A stretch of 64,000 bases of DNA, from NCBI RefSeq assembly GCF_020360975.1, contig NW_025408680.1, positions 372,001 through 436,000 of the forward strand. The letters are read 5' to 3'. Below are positions 11,641 through 21,985 of the stretch, in pieces. A model generated the notes under the pieces. It did not search any database. It was given only the letters and a program-made list of their open reading frames with translations, and was not told where the DNA came from. Positions within the stretch are counted from its first letter, which is position 1; every line of letters starts with the position of its first letter. The DNA comes from Hirsutella rhossiliensis (Eukaryota > Ascomycota > Sordariomycetes > Hypocreales > Ophiocordycipitaceae). Position numbers and translations under genes: made by a program.

Positions 11641-12239
11641 GAGGGCCCAGGGTTAGTCTTGTTCGAGAGCTCACATCTCGGTGTGAGTGGACATGTGTAG
11701 CATAGCTTGAAAGACGATGAGGACGTGGCGTTTCAAAGTGGAATATGACGAATGGGGTAATTCCCATGCGATGCGATCGATAAACGACTACTCAAGCGAC
11801 GGGGCTGCCCCTGCCAAGTGCTTTAGATTTGAATCAACAATCAACATATCCTTCTGAGATGGCACCACGAGTAACTAACCTTGTACCGACGTAATGTTGC
11901 GTTCTGTAAGAAGACCGGATAATTCTCACGGAATAACTCTATTCGGTCTCTGTCGGCGTCGTCGTCGTGTGTTCTTTCGGTGCTTGCAGGACTGGCCAAA
12001 AGGGATCAAGGCATTCGGCCCAGCTCCGAGGCGGGTTCATCAGTCCGGTTCCCACTGGACCATGCTACCATGTTAGTTTTCGAATTCTGATGAGAACCAT
12101 GTCAAAACATAAAGCGCGAGAACGTTGCTGGCTCAGCCTTTTCCAGGAGCTGTGAGAGCCGTCACCGGCCTCAATATCACCCCAAGGCCGTGCTGAGCTC
12201 CGGAAACACTTAGCCACTGCCAAGTATCAAGCAACCATA
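11641..12239. other. intergenic, no gene seen
   Basis: Between the divergent FAH-family and DUF3500 relics. No domain or splice pattern could be supported. It was probably the shared promoter region of the two decayed genes, since they are transcribed away from each other. Confidence 0.35.
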
Positions 12240-13495
12240 GTCTCTTGCAGTGCGGACAATGTGGAGAGCAACAGCCTGTTTAGGGTGTCCCTTCCTGACC
12301 TTGGCGCCCGTGACGATAAGGAGGCAAGACGCGCGTCAATACGCAGACGCTTTCAAGCAATCGGGGAGCCCGCCATGGTTCTATGCATTGCATTAGCACT
12401 GGCGGAAGCTGCTAATGGAATCCTTCAAAAGCATTACATGTGGCGTGGACAGTCGCGCGACACCCCGCTGATTCTCTATATCCCAAGGCCATGTACGGCT
12501 TGATCTCTTCAAGCTTGAGGATCAGGGAACACCGAATGACCGAAGTACGGCAGCTGTAAAGGCTACCGTTTCTATGCTGAATCCAGGGCAAAGGGAGAAA
12601 TCGCATCTCGACATCGACTCCCAAGAGTGGCGAGCTTGGTCTAACCCCGAATTCCTTCAGAGCGACAAAGGCATAAGGCTGGAAAAGGTCGTGAAAGAGT
12701 TGCGGAATGCGGTAATGCGTGTCATCGAGGCGTCTCTTTCGCCCGGGGGATACATAAAAGCAGTCGGAGCTATGGGCATCAACGGGTTCCTCGGGGACCT
12801 GGTCTAGGCGCCTGCTATCATGAATGAGTTTTCTTACAACTTTGTCATTTTCAGCTCTGGACCTTCTGCCACGAAGCCCTGAGGATTCTCCGTCTATGGC
12901 CATCACGTTTGCCTCAATGTCGTCTTCAATAAGTCGCAAATGGTTCTATCGCCATGCTTCACGGGCGCTCAGCCAAATCTCATCGACCAAGGGCATCACA
13001 AGGGAACTCGCATCCTGCAGGGAGAGGAAGCCTAGGGCCTTCATCTAATGCGCAGCTTACTAAGTGAAGCCAAGGCGCGAGCTCAGGTATACAAGAAGAT
13101 GCGAGACCCGGCGATGGCGGCCGGGCGCTGAAATCACAACGATCAAAGGCACCAGTGCGGAGCATACAGGGACAACCGGGTGGTTGCATACGAGGACATC
13201 CGTCTCTCCTACCTGAGTCCGGCACAGCGTGAGACGGCCATGGAGATTTTCATCAGTTTCTCCTATACTTGCCTGAAAAGGCGCGCAGCTTGCGACTTTC
13301 CGAGACTAAATCCTGGTTTCAAGAAACATTCTTCTGCTGGATCGGCAACTTCGAAGACGCCGACGCCTATTGTTATCGGCTGCAGAGTCCTGTGATAATT
13401 GTCGAGCTTGACCATCACTCGGGCGTGCCCTGACGAACGAAAGTTCCATATACACACCCTTCTCTGGACCACCAATGGGGGAGATCATGGCATGA
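12240..13495 (+). pseudogene. decayed DUF3500 family gene
   Basis: Plus-strand frames in order match the fungal DUF3500 family: an N-terminal RRRFQAIGEPAM segment, LNPGQREKSHLDIDSQEWRAW (12576-12640), RVIEASLSPGGYIKAVGAMG, MNEFSYNFVIF, GHHVCLNVVF, SPCFTGAQPNLIDQGHHKG, then after further stops LSYLSPAQRETAM, WIGNFEDADAYCYRLQSPVI with the following VELDHHSG, and FHIHTLLWTTNGGDHGM near 13442-13494. Stops interrupt this: a TAG at 12806, a TGA near 12879 exactly where Trp stands in the family (PWG), a TAG near 13034, a TGA near 13130 and a TGA near 13430 with a frameshift just after it. The function of DUF3500 proteins is not established. Some occur in fungal gene clusters. Confidence 0.78.
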
Positions 13496-15241
13496 TACTA
13501 CGGAGTTTGATCCCGGGCATGGGACAGACTTTTGAATGGAGCTGAGGCCATCGCAATCGACCAGGAACACAGCGAAGTGATACGGCTCTGAGCTTTTACG
13601 TTAGCTTGTAATTCCCGTTTCGTTCAATTTGTTTCTGCATGTATTCATGGCGTTTTCCCCAACCGCTCGTGGTTGTATGGGGCCACGGGCACTTGTATGT
13701 CTGCGCGGGGCACGGTGTAACTTACACGCAGCCTGCTGTTGCTAGCTCAGTATTTCGGTGTAGGCAGATACTGCGATAGATCACGCGTGGACACGGGGTT
13801 GCATCACGACACAGCGTCGTCGACGACTTGGTGACATGCTGTGTAGCATTTGGGAGGTCAAAGAATGGCCAGCCACATGAGATTAAACGAAAGGCCATCT
13901 CAGTCGGCTTCATTTCCGTCACCACTGTTTCAACCAAGGGACGCATCTGGGGACGCATGCCGATACTACATTCATCCGTTCTTCGTACAGACATTGACTT
14001 TGCCGCCTGGTGGCCTTACTTGTGGTGACGGCCGATCGAATTCCGATTGGGCTCTTGAAGCCGTCTCGCGCCGCCGTCCATGTCTCGGCCCCCAAACACC
14101 GTGTTAAAGACGCCGAAAGTTCGGAAGCTTGTGCCAGACTGTGGCTGCCGCGGTGAACAAGTTCCAGGGTTCAACAAAGTTCAGCGAAAATGCATTGGTA
14201 TACCACACGTACTTTGTGTTATAATGGCCTCAGGCTGTGTCTAGACCAAGATGCCGGTGTGGCTCAATCCGGCCCGCTTCCCCAGGATCGACTGTTGGAT
14301 GAGCTCCTACATGTATCCCCCTGGAAGGAGCAGCCACCCCAGTAGTGTAAGACTACACCTTTACATCCATTCATCTCGCCCTTTGTCACGTCATCCGTAT
14401 CAGGTTACTCGTCAATTCGAAACTAAGCAAGGTTCGTGGCTTTGTCCCATGAAGCCGAGTTAGACTCTTCAACCCATACCATGTTGCCCCAATGGAAGGG
14501 TCGCAGCTGGAATAAAGGGCGTAAACGTTTCAGCGAGTGAGGGTTGACACATGTGAAGCTGTCACATAGGAATATATTTCCGGGTCCAGTATGGAGTGTC
14601 GCGAGAGTGGTTGTGAACGATACCGCCAGTGCCGAGGAGCCCATTGGAAGGACAGGCTTGAGATATGAGTACAAATCTCGTGAGATTTTTGGTAAGGCGT
14701 ACTCACATTTTGCCCAATTGAGAGTAACGAGACCAGGCAAGAAGGGGTGGAACAAACAGTTGCCCCTGGCTGAGACTCCGAGAGTATACACACAAGATGG
14801 CTACGGTCATTTGCATGCCCCGACTCGTTCGCGCCAGTGCCATCGTCAACGTAATCGACGCCCCTGAATGTCGAGCGTTGCCTTCTCTGCAAGCCACCTG
14901 ACATTTCCATGAATGCACAACCAAAGACTTGTGACGCAGGCGACCTTGTGAGATTGCTAGCTGGATGAACATGGGTCTTGTCATCCCCATTGGCCCACCA
15001 TAGCTACAATACATGACCTGGCCGTGCTTGCAGGTGGTATCGACAGCCAAGGCCCACAGAGAGGCAGCTGATGCCAAGATACAGGCCTGCTCTGTACAGT
15101 ACTGACGTGAATATCCCCGTCGGGTCGGAGAAAAGTGGGAAGAAACCTTGCAATTTCCTTCTCCTAGGACACGGAGATTTCTGGCTTGCGGGGCTCCGAT
15201 GACTCGAGGTAGCCATTACATCCCACAGCACACCATCAGAC
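13496..15241. other. 1.7 kb without a supported gene
   Basis: Contains frames up to about 125 codons on both strands (for example around 14530-14910), but none shows recognisable domains, sensible introns or the third-position bias of the neighbouring genes. It includes the promoter of the oxidase gene at its right end. Old decayed sequence is possible. Confidence 0.4.
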
Positions 15242-17232
15242 ATGAGCGAGCGCGGAGAAGAAGGCTGTGGCCTGTTGGAGGAGCCTGAAACAGAGTCGTC
15301 TCCACCTCGCAGGCCACCGCGGCAGTCGATGGGCTTCAGTGAGCTCCTTGCAAGTGTTTCGAAATGGACTGTACTGGCCTCTCTGGTGCTGGCGACGGTG
15401 CTGGCGCTGCCGCTGCTTGCCTACACGCGCCACGAAAGATTGCCCATTGCGAAGCATGAAAATGAGAAGCAGATTGCATTGGCGCTGCATCCCGAGCAGC
15501 ATGTCACACGAGGACCAGCGACGCTAGTATTCAACTGGACCATTACCCTGGGGACGAGGGCGCCTGATGGAGTCGAGAAGGAGGTTTACCTGGTCAACGG
15601 TATGTGCCTCCCTTTGCGTTGAGGGCATACTTGGGCGACTTATCCAGAAAAAGGCCAGTTCCCCGGGCCAACAGTCGAAGCTCGTTCAGGAGATAGAATC
15701 ATTGTCGATGTCTCGAATAGGCTCGAGTCCGAAGGCCTCGCCATCCACTGGCACGGGCTGCAGATGAAGGGCCACAACAACATGGACGGGGCCGTTGGGT
15801 TTACTCAGTGTCCGATTCCGCCAGGGGAGTCTTTCATCTACGGCTTTGCCATCGGCAAAAAGGAGCATGGTACATTTTGGTGGCACAGCCACAGCCATGT
15901 CCAAAGAGGCGATGGCCTTTTCGGGGGCCTGATAGTTCATCGGCCTGGAGTGGTTTCCCCTGTTTCGACGGGGAGTGACGCGCTCCTTTTAATAGGTGAC
16001 TGGTTCCATCGCAGGCATACTGATGTCTTGAGCTGGTACGCCGATTATGGCAGTCTTGGGAACGAACCTGTCCCAGACTCGCTCCTAATTAATGGCCAGG
16101 GCCACTTCAACTGCTCCATGGCCATCCCGGCTCGACCTCTCGTCTGCAGACAGATTTCCCCGACTGATATAGATCCCATATTCGGAGCTCGTGAAAAATC
16201 TCCGATGCGGTTGAGAATTGTGAACACAGGCACAATAGCCGGGTTTTACTTCTCGGTTAACGGGGCGTCGGTTCAGCCGTTGGCCGTTGACGGCGCCTGT
16301 GCTGTCGACGCCCGGCCTGGTCGTTCCGTTGGCATTCTTTATCCCGGAGAGAGGATTGACTTGGCGCTGAGCTGGCAGGCTGGTGGGGACAGAAAACCAA
16401 GCGTGAACATCTATCTTGATGACGAGTATGTTCCAGTCCGGTCTTGCCAGAAAGAGACGCACTGAAAGCTAACGTTGGCAGGAACTTCTCAGGCTTCCCG
16501 AATGATGCCCTGAGCCCGAACCAGTCTTTTGTGGCACTGCCAGAGGCCAAAAGAGGCTTTCGGGTCGAAGACACTCCGCTTCTGCAGCTCGGCCCTGATC
16601 ATCGCGACCTCGGGAGTTTGACGGCGCTCTCAACGCCGACTGCGGCTCTCCCCGCCAAAGCCCAGCAGACCATTCTTCTGTACATGAAAACTCAAAAACT
16701 TTCCAGGTTTGAAAACAAGCCCTTGGGGTTCGTAAATCAAACTACTTGGAAGGCACAGACACCACCTTTGTTGTCGCTGAACCGAACATCTTGGAACGCT
16801 CATCAAATGCTCCCTTTTATCAACTCCACAGCTCAGCCGAGGGCAGTTGACCTTGTCATCAATAACCTGGATGATGGGTCACATCCCATTCATCTTCACG
16901 GTTATTCCTTTCACGTGCTGTCCTCGTTCAGAGCCGAAGGCCGCGATGGCTGGGGCAGCTACAACCCATTCGAATCGAAGCACCCCCCAGCCATCAACTT
17001 GGAAAACCCCCTTATCAAGGACACCATTATCGTTCCTCGGCGAGGCCATGTTGTGGTCCGCCTCACTGCAGACAATCCCGGAATTTGGGCGATACACTGT
17101 CACATGCTGGTACACATGGGCACGGGCATGGTAGCCGGGCTTCATGTGGGTACTTCCGAGGACTTTGATCACGTTCATGACATAGAATCAGCGGCTGCAA
17201 GGCTTTGCAAGGATGGAGGCGGACTGCTTTAG
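15242..17232 (+). CDS. membrane-anchored multicopper oxidase (laccase/ferroxidase-like)
   Basis: Exons 15242-15599, 15648-16425 and 16482-17232, introns GTATGT..CAG and GTATGT..CAG, about 628 residues. A cytoplasmic-type N terminus of about 33 residues precedes one hydrophobic segment (VLASLVLATVLALPLLAY, residues about 40-57), so the protein is probably a type II membrane protein with the catalytic part outside the cytoplasm. All four copper-binding regions are present in order: HWHG, WWHSHSH, HPIHLHG and HCHMLVHMGTGM. The last carries the Cys ligand and an axial Met of the type 1 copper. Domain 1 starts at FNWTITLGTRAPDG, with NEKGQFPGPTVEARSGD after intron 1. The family couples one-electron oxidation of phenols or Fe(II) to reduction of O2 to water. 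The substrate cannot be read from sequence. Pigment-related or iron oxidases are both possible. Confidence 0.9.
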
Positions 17233-17829
17233 CGGCGGTGTCCGGCAACTAGCAATGCACGCCCGACCGGACGGGTTGGGCAAACGCCCGTGCCTTGGAA
17301 AACACTAACGCCAGATTGTGCCACAAAGGGGCTCATTGGCGGCTGAGTGAGGCTCGACTGAAGATGTGACGATACTAGCTGTCCCAAATCCCCTTTGATT
17401 CATCGATCTTTTCAACTTTACCGAGGGCTATTAGTCACAGCGACTTATGGAGAGTCAAAATGCGGAGAAGCTGGCCATCATCTTAATTTCAATAATACTA
17501 CGCTGGCATGGGGAAACGATCCGCAAATCACTGGGCGATGGCCCCTTTTCTACCGCAGGTGCAGGGCCTGGCTCCACACACCCGGCTCGATGTAACCGAG
17601 TGATCACCGGGCCCCAATAAACAGCGTGGGCGGTACACAGTTGTTGCTGTACTGGGACCTTTTGCCAATGTTCATACAAAAGCTGCACTGTGAGCAACGC
17701 GACGCGAGTTGGGAAGCTTGTAGAATTGCATTTAATACGCTCCAAATCGCCTCGTCGAAGTGCCGAACCTCTTGATCCAAATCGAACCCCCCCCCCTGGG
17801 AGTCTTCTTGTGTCAAACAGTCACAAGCC
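17233..17829. other. intergenic between oxidase and phosphoesterase genes
   Basis: About 600 bases with no supported gene. Holds the oxidase 3' end and the phosphoesterase promoter. A run of C residues lies about 40 bases before the next start codon (17787-17796). Confidence 0.45.
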
Positions 17830-19844
17830 ATGACTCAACTTGGGCTCTTGGCCCGGATCCTGGCCACCGGGTTCAGCGTTGTCAATTTGGCACATGCCAC
17901 AGGGCTGGCTGACATTGATCATGTCGTTCTCTTCATGCAAGGTAGGGCATATTTTGTGGTTGGTTAGTCGCGGTTTACTCCGGTCTTCGAAGCTAACAAC
18001 AACGATGTCAATGGCGCATAGAGAACCGAGCTTTTGACCATTATTTTGGTACGATGGCAGGCGTGCGTGGATTCAACGATGCCAATCTTCAGACAAATGA
18101 CGGGGTTCCGGTCTGGAAACAGCTGACGACCACTGACTTGACGAACGAGACGACATACGTGACCCCCTGGTATCTCAACTATCTCGGCGGCAATTGGTCC
18201 GAGGCTACGCAGTGTATGATAGCAGGGAGCAACGGCTGGTACCAAAACCATGCTGCCTGGAACCACGGCACCAATGACCACTGGGCCATGAATAACACGC
18301 CATGGAGCATTGGATTCTATAAGCGAAAGGATTTGCCTACTCAATGGGCACTAGTGGATAATTGGATAGTCGCGGACATGTATCAGGTATCCAGATCAAA
18401 GGCTCCTCTATGCACCCTCCGCAGCAGTTAACAATATTAGGAATCCGTCGTGGCGTCGACGTCACCGAACCGAGTCGTTTGGGCCTCCGGCTCCATCAAC
18501 GTACCAGGTGGGCCTCAGAAGCCGGACCAGGGGGGAAACCCGTACATTGACAACAACGAGACACCTGGCTGTCAGGGCGACGGCTTCAACTGCTATCCTT
18601 TGAAGTGGAAGACTGCTGCTGAATACTATGAAGATGCTGGAGTGTCGTGGCAAGTCTTCCAAGACGCCGACAACTTTGATGATAATGCTTTTTCCTGGTT
18701 TCAGCAATTCCAGGACGCCAAAAAGGGAACAAGTCTTCACGAAAGGGGAATCAAGGGCTTGCCGCTCAATACTTTCTACGAGCAGGCCGCCAACGGGACA
18801 CTGCCTGAGGTGTCCTACATTATCGGGCCGGCGCAGCTGTCAGAACACGCTCCGTACTCTCCCCATGATGGCGCCTGGCTGGAAAACAAGATTGCCGAAG
18901 CAGTGATCAAATCGCCAAAATATTCAAAAACAGTCCTTATCATCTCCTTTGACGAGACAGGTGGCTGGTTCGACCACGTTGACCCCTACCGTTCGCCGGA
19001 TCGAACGCCGGGGGAATGGTTAGATGATCCCTACGGCCAAGTCGGTCATACCTTTGCCGGCCCAGGATTTCGGGTGCCGATGTATATCATTTCTCCCTGG
19101 ACCAGGAACGGGGGTGTCTATACGGAACACTCGGACCATAACTCGCAACTCTTATTTATAGAGAAGTGGCAGGCCGCAAAGGGTCGCAACGTCACTACTG
19201 ACGAGATGGTTCACTGGCGTCGGAACCACATGGGCGACCTAGTCGGAGCTCTCGACTTTTCCAGCCCGGACTATAGCATTCCAGGCTTACCAGATGTACC
19301 AGAGCCGCATAAAGACAAGCATGGGAATTTTGATGGAGCTGCTCACTGCTCAGGACTATATTCGTGGCCAAGACCTCCCGTTCCTTACACAGGTAACGGA
19401 GCTGTGGAAGATATCGACCGCTTAGTTGAGCATGGCTTCAAGCCCATCCGAGGTCGACTTACCGAAGGCCGATATCTCGTTCTAGAGATGAACGGCTACG
19501 CGCTATCCGCTCCGCCCCCTTGCACCGCAAGAGACCAAGTTTCCTTGAGCAAATGCACAGAAAAGCATGACGGGCCATCCCAGCGATGGGTGGTTCATGC
19601 CGTGGAGTTGGGCGGAGATGAGTTTACTCTATCCAGCGCCATTGATAGACGATACATGTGCGGCAATGCATCCCTGTGTGCTGATAAAGAGAAAGCGATT
19701 GTATTCAAGGTGACCTTTCAATCCAGCAGAGGCTATAGCTTGCAAGTTAAAGACAAGAAGTTATACATGGCAGCCACCAAAGAAGGACAGCTATCGATTC
19801 AAACAGGACAGGAGTTTTGGAGGATGTATAGTGTAAACTACTAA
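17830..19844 (+). CDS. secreted phosphoesterase, phospholipase C family (PF04185 type)
   Basis: Exons 17830-17941, 18022-18386 and 18441-19844, about 626 residues. An N-terminal signal peptide is clear: hydrophobic LLARILATGFSVVNLAHA with a likely cleavage after AHA. Hallmarks of the bacterial/fungal non-haemolytic phospholipase C and acid phosphatase superfamily follow: ENRAFDHYFGTM just after intron 1, SEHAPYSPHDGAW, SFDETGGWFDHVDP, RVPMYIISPWTRNGGVY and EHSDHNSQLLFIEKW. The catalytic core ends near residue 460. The last 150 residues (from about VEHGFKPIRG) are Cys-containing and look like a small beta-rich domain, with RWVVHAVELGGDEFTLSS resembling a trefoil repeat. Expected reaction: hydrolysis of phosphate esters, possibly the choline head group of phospholipids, outside the cell. 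Substrate is uncertain. The first exon carries only the signal peptide and the first beta strand. Confidence 0.9.
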
Positions 19845-19917
19845 GTATAAATACCTCTGGTTAGACTAGTTGCGTGGTATTTGCTTCTAAACATTAGAGA
19901 CGATAAAATACTACGTC

Positions 19918-19951
19918 ACGCCTTGCAGTTTAGAGCGGTTGTGCAAGGCGT
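19918..19951. repeat. 9-bp-stem hairpin near presumed Helitron 3' end
   Basis: ACGCCTTGC at 19918-19926 and its exact reverse complement GCAAGGCGT at 19943-19951 enclose a 16-nt loop. In minus-strand orientation the hairpin is followed within 8 bases by GTAG and then T. Helitrons carry a hairpin about 10 bases before their CTRR 3' end, so the position fits, but GTAG is not a perfect CTRR match. Confidence 0.55.
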
Positions 19952-19955
19952 ACAA

Positions 19956-19969
19956 TCAGCCGAAGGCTG
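19956..19969. repeat. short palindrome TCAGCCGAAGGCTG, left copy
   Basis: CAGCC-GAA-GGCTG hairpin. The same sequence occurs on the minus strand at 25993-26007, so the two ends of the Helitron region carry it in inverted orientation. Confidence 0.5.
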
Positions 19970-20104
19970 CGAGTCCGCGGGCCAACGGGCCAAGCGGTCA
20001 ATCACCGAGCAGTCAAATCATCTACAAGCATGTAATTGTTACCTTATCTACGCCCACGGATATTTTCGGCAGTATTTCTCTAATGCGAGTTGCATCACCT
20101 GGAG

Positions 20105-21520
20105 TTACGCTGGCCCGTGGTATGTCTCGTAGGGGTTCCGAGTAAGAACCTGTCGTCTGCGGATCTCCTGATCCCTCATCTTCATTTTGATGCCCTCGGG
20201 TGGAGACGCGTAAGTCAGGTGATTGCGGTCAAACGGCGCATCCAGCATCAGACCCTGCAGCGTCTTCACGCGTGAGACGGCCACGTAGCTTAAACCAGTC
20301 TGGAAGTCTCGGCAGGACAGATCTGTAACGACCATGTCCTCGGTGATGCTTTGTGACTTGTGCACGGTAATTGCATAGCATACGATCAGAGGAAACTGGG
20401 TGCGAGTGCAGAGAGTGGCTCCGATGAAGTCCTCTCCACTGGGAGAATCGGCACAATCTTCCTGCCATCAGGGGTGGTCAGGAATACCGGTCCGCTGTAT
20501 TTGTCAAACTCCATCATGATAACGCAGGGAGGGTCTTGGATGGGGTCGGCCCCAGGTGCCCAGCCGATATCGTGAACTGTGCCACGAGCGCCGTTGCAGA
20601 GGCCAACTGGCTGCCAAAGGTTGGACGTCAGCATCAGACGGGAGCCAATGCATATGGGGATCTGCTTCGCAAGGTTGCCCGCCTTGTCATCAGGCGCTGC
20701 CGCGGCGCCAGGGCCTACGTTTTTGGCCATTACCTGGATGACAGGCCGGCCGAGGCGGTCGAGGTGGTAGTGGTTGAACTCGTTGACCCTGTCTTTCGTG
20801 GCGTACACCCGTAAGGCGTTGTCGAACTTGCAACCTCCCGATCGTCTAGCTTCGCCTGTACACGACTGGAGAGGAGCTTCCAGGACTCCCTGGATAGTTG
20901 GTGCAGTCGCAATTCCCCGAGGGCCGTGCGAAATGCCTCCTGGTCGTCACCACGCTGACGCTGGACAACATTTAAGAAGACCGTCTTGTCGAAGCGCCGA
21001 TATGCGTTCCGGCCCTTGATCTCTACTCCTGCACTTCCTTGTCGTAATAAAGCGGCTTCTGCAGCACTGGGGGAAGTTGAAAGAAGTCGCCAACCAACAG
21101 GATATTCAGGCCGCCAAAGAATTCCTCATTCCGATTCGGGAACGCCTCGCGGAGACGGTCATCGATCCATGATAGTTGACGCAGTCCTAGCATGCTCTTC
21201 TCATCAATGATCAGGTACTTGACATCCTTAAGCTTCTTCTGGAGCTGAGCCTTGTCAATCGCTAACAGGGGCTTGAAGTCTTTGTTGATTGGGAGATGCA
21301 ACAGGGAGTGCAAGGTAGTGCCCGAAATCTGATTTCCCGCAACGCCTGTGGGAGCGGCACGCCAAACAGGCGTTCCCCTTCCGCCTGCGGCGGCTTGGAG
21401 GTGGGCGGAGAGTATGTTAATGAGGTATGACTTGCCGGTGCCGCCTCCGCCATCTACGTGGAGCAGCAGCTGGGAAGCGTGCTGGGTCAGAAAGTGGTCC
21501 ATGACCGTGTCGTACACTAG
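20105..21520 (-). pseudogene. Helitron PIF1-like helicase region, broken
   Basis: Minus strand, right to left: Walker A GGGGTGKSYL at about 21425-21455, AAPTGVAGNQISGTTLHSLL (motif Ia), YLIIDEKSMLG (Walker B, about 21190-21220), LLVGDFFQLPPVL, then a frame break near 21000-20810. Beyond it lie YATKDRVNEFN, RLMLTSNLWQPVGLCNGARG and, after a further break near 20380, QSITEDMVVTDLSCRDF..YVAVSRVKTLQGLML (motif VI, about 20250-20310). This is the 5'-3' SF1B helicase domain that follows Rep in Helitrons. At least two frame changes show it is inactive as it stands. Confidence 0.85.
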
Positions 21521-21985
21521 ACGCTGCTCCGGATTTAGGAATCGCGAGCATCCAAGGGTTGATCATCCACCTCAAGGGACATGGGGTTCTCCGCTTTGCG
21601 CTGCTTCCAGTAGTCGCCGGTCAGAATGCCACTGTCGGTATACCGTCCAACGTGGGAGTCAATCATAATTCACATCGAGGTCTCGGCGGCCGAGTATGTC
21701 GATGTCCTCTTCCCCCAGCGGATGATCCGGCAGCATGCGGGCGAGTTCATGCCAATCTTCTTCCACAACGGGATCCACATGCTCCTCCAGCTCAAACTGA
21801 TCGTCCTCTGCCCTCAGTTCCTTTGCTCCTGGCTCTCCGTAATGGTCGTCCTCATGGGAATGGTGCTGCTGTCGGCAGTATTGGTACGCGGCCGCGAAGA
21901 TTCGAACCGCTGCCCGCCCACAGTGAGCAACTCCTCTGGGTAGCGATGCGGATGGACCATCATCAACTTGACACGGCAGAAGTCA

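Noticed and set aside
12412..12939. 175-codon minus-strand frame
   Set aside because: Exact antisense of the DUF3500 relic, which has recognisable motifs in order on the plus strand.
14423..14910. Overlapping frames of 107-126 codons on both strands
   Set aside because: No domain, no intron pattern and no start context. I could not support a gene.
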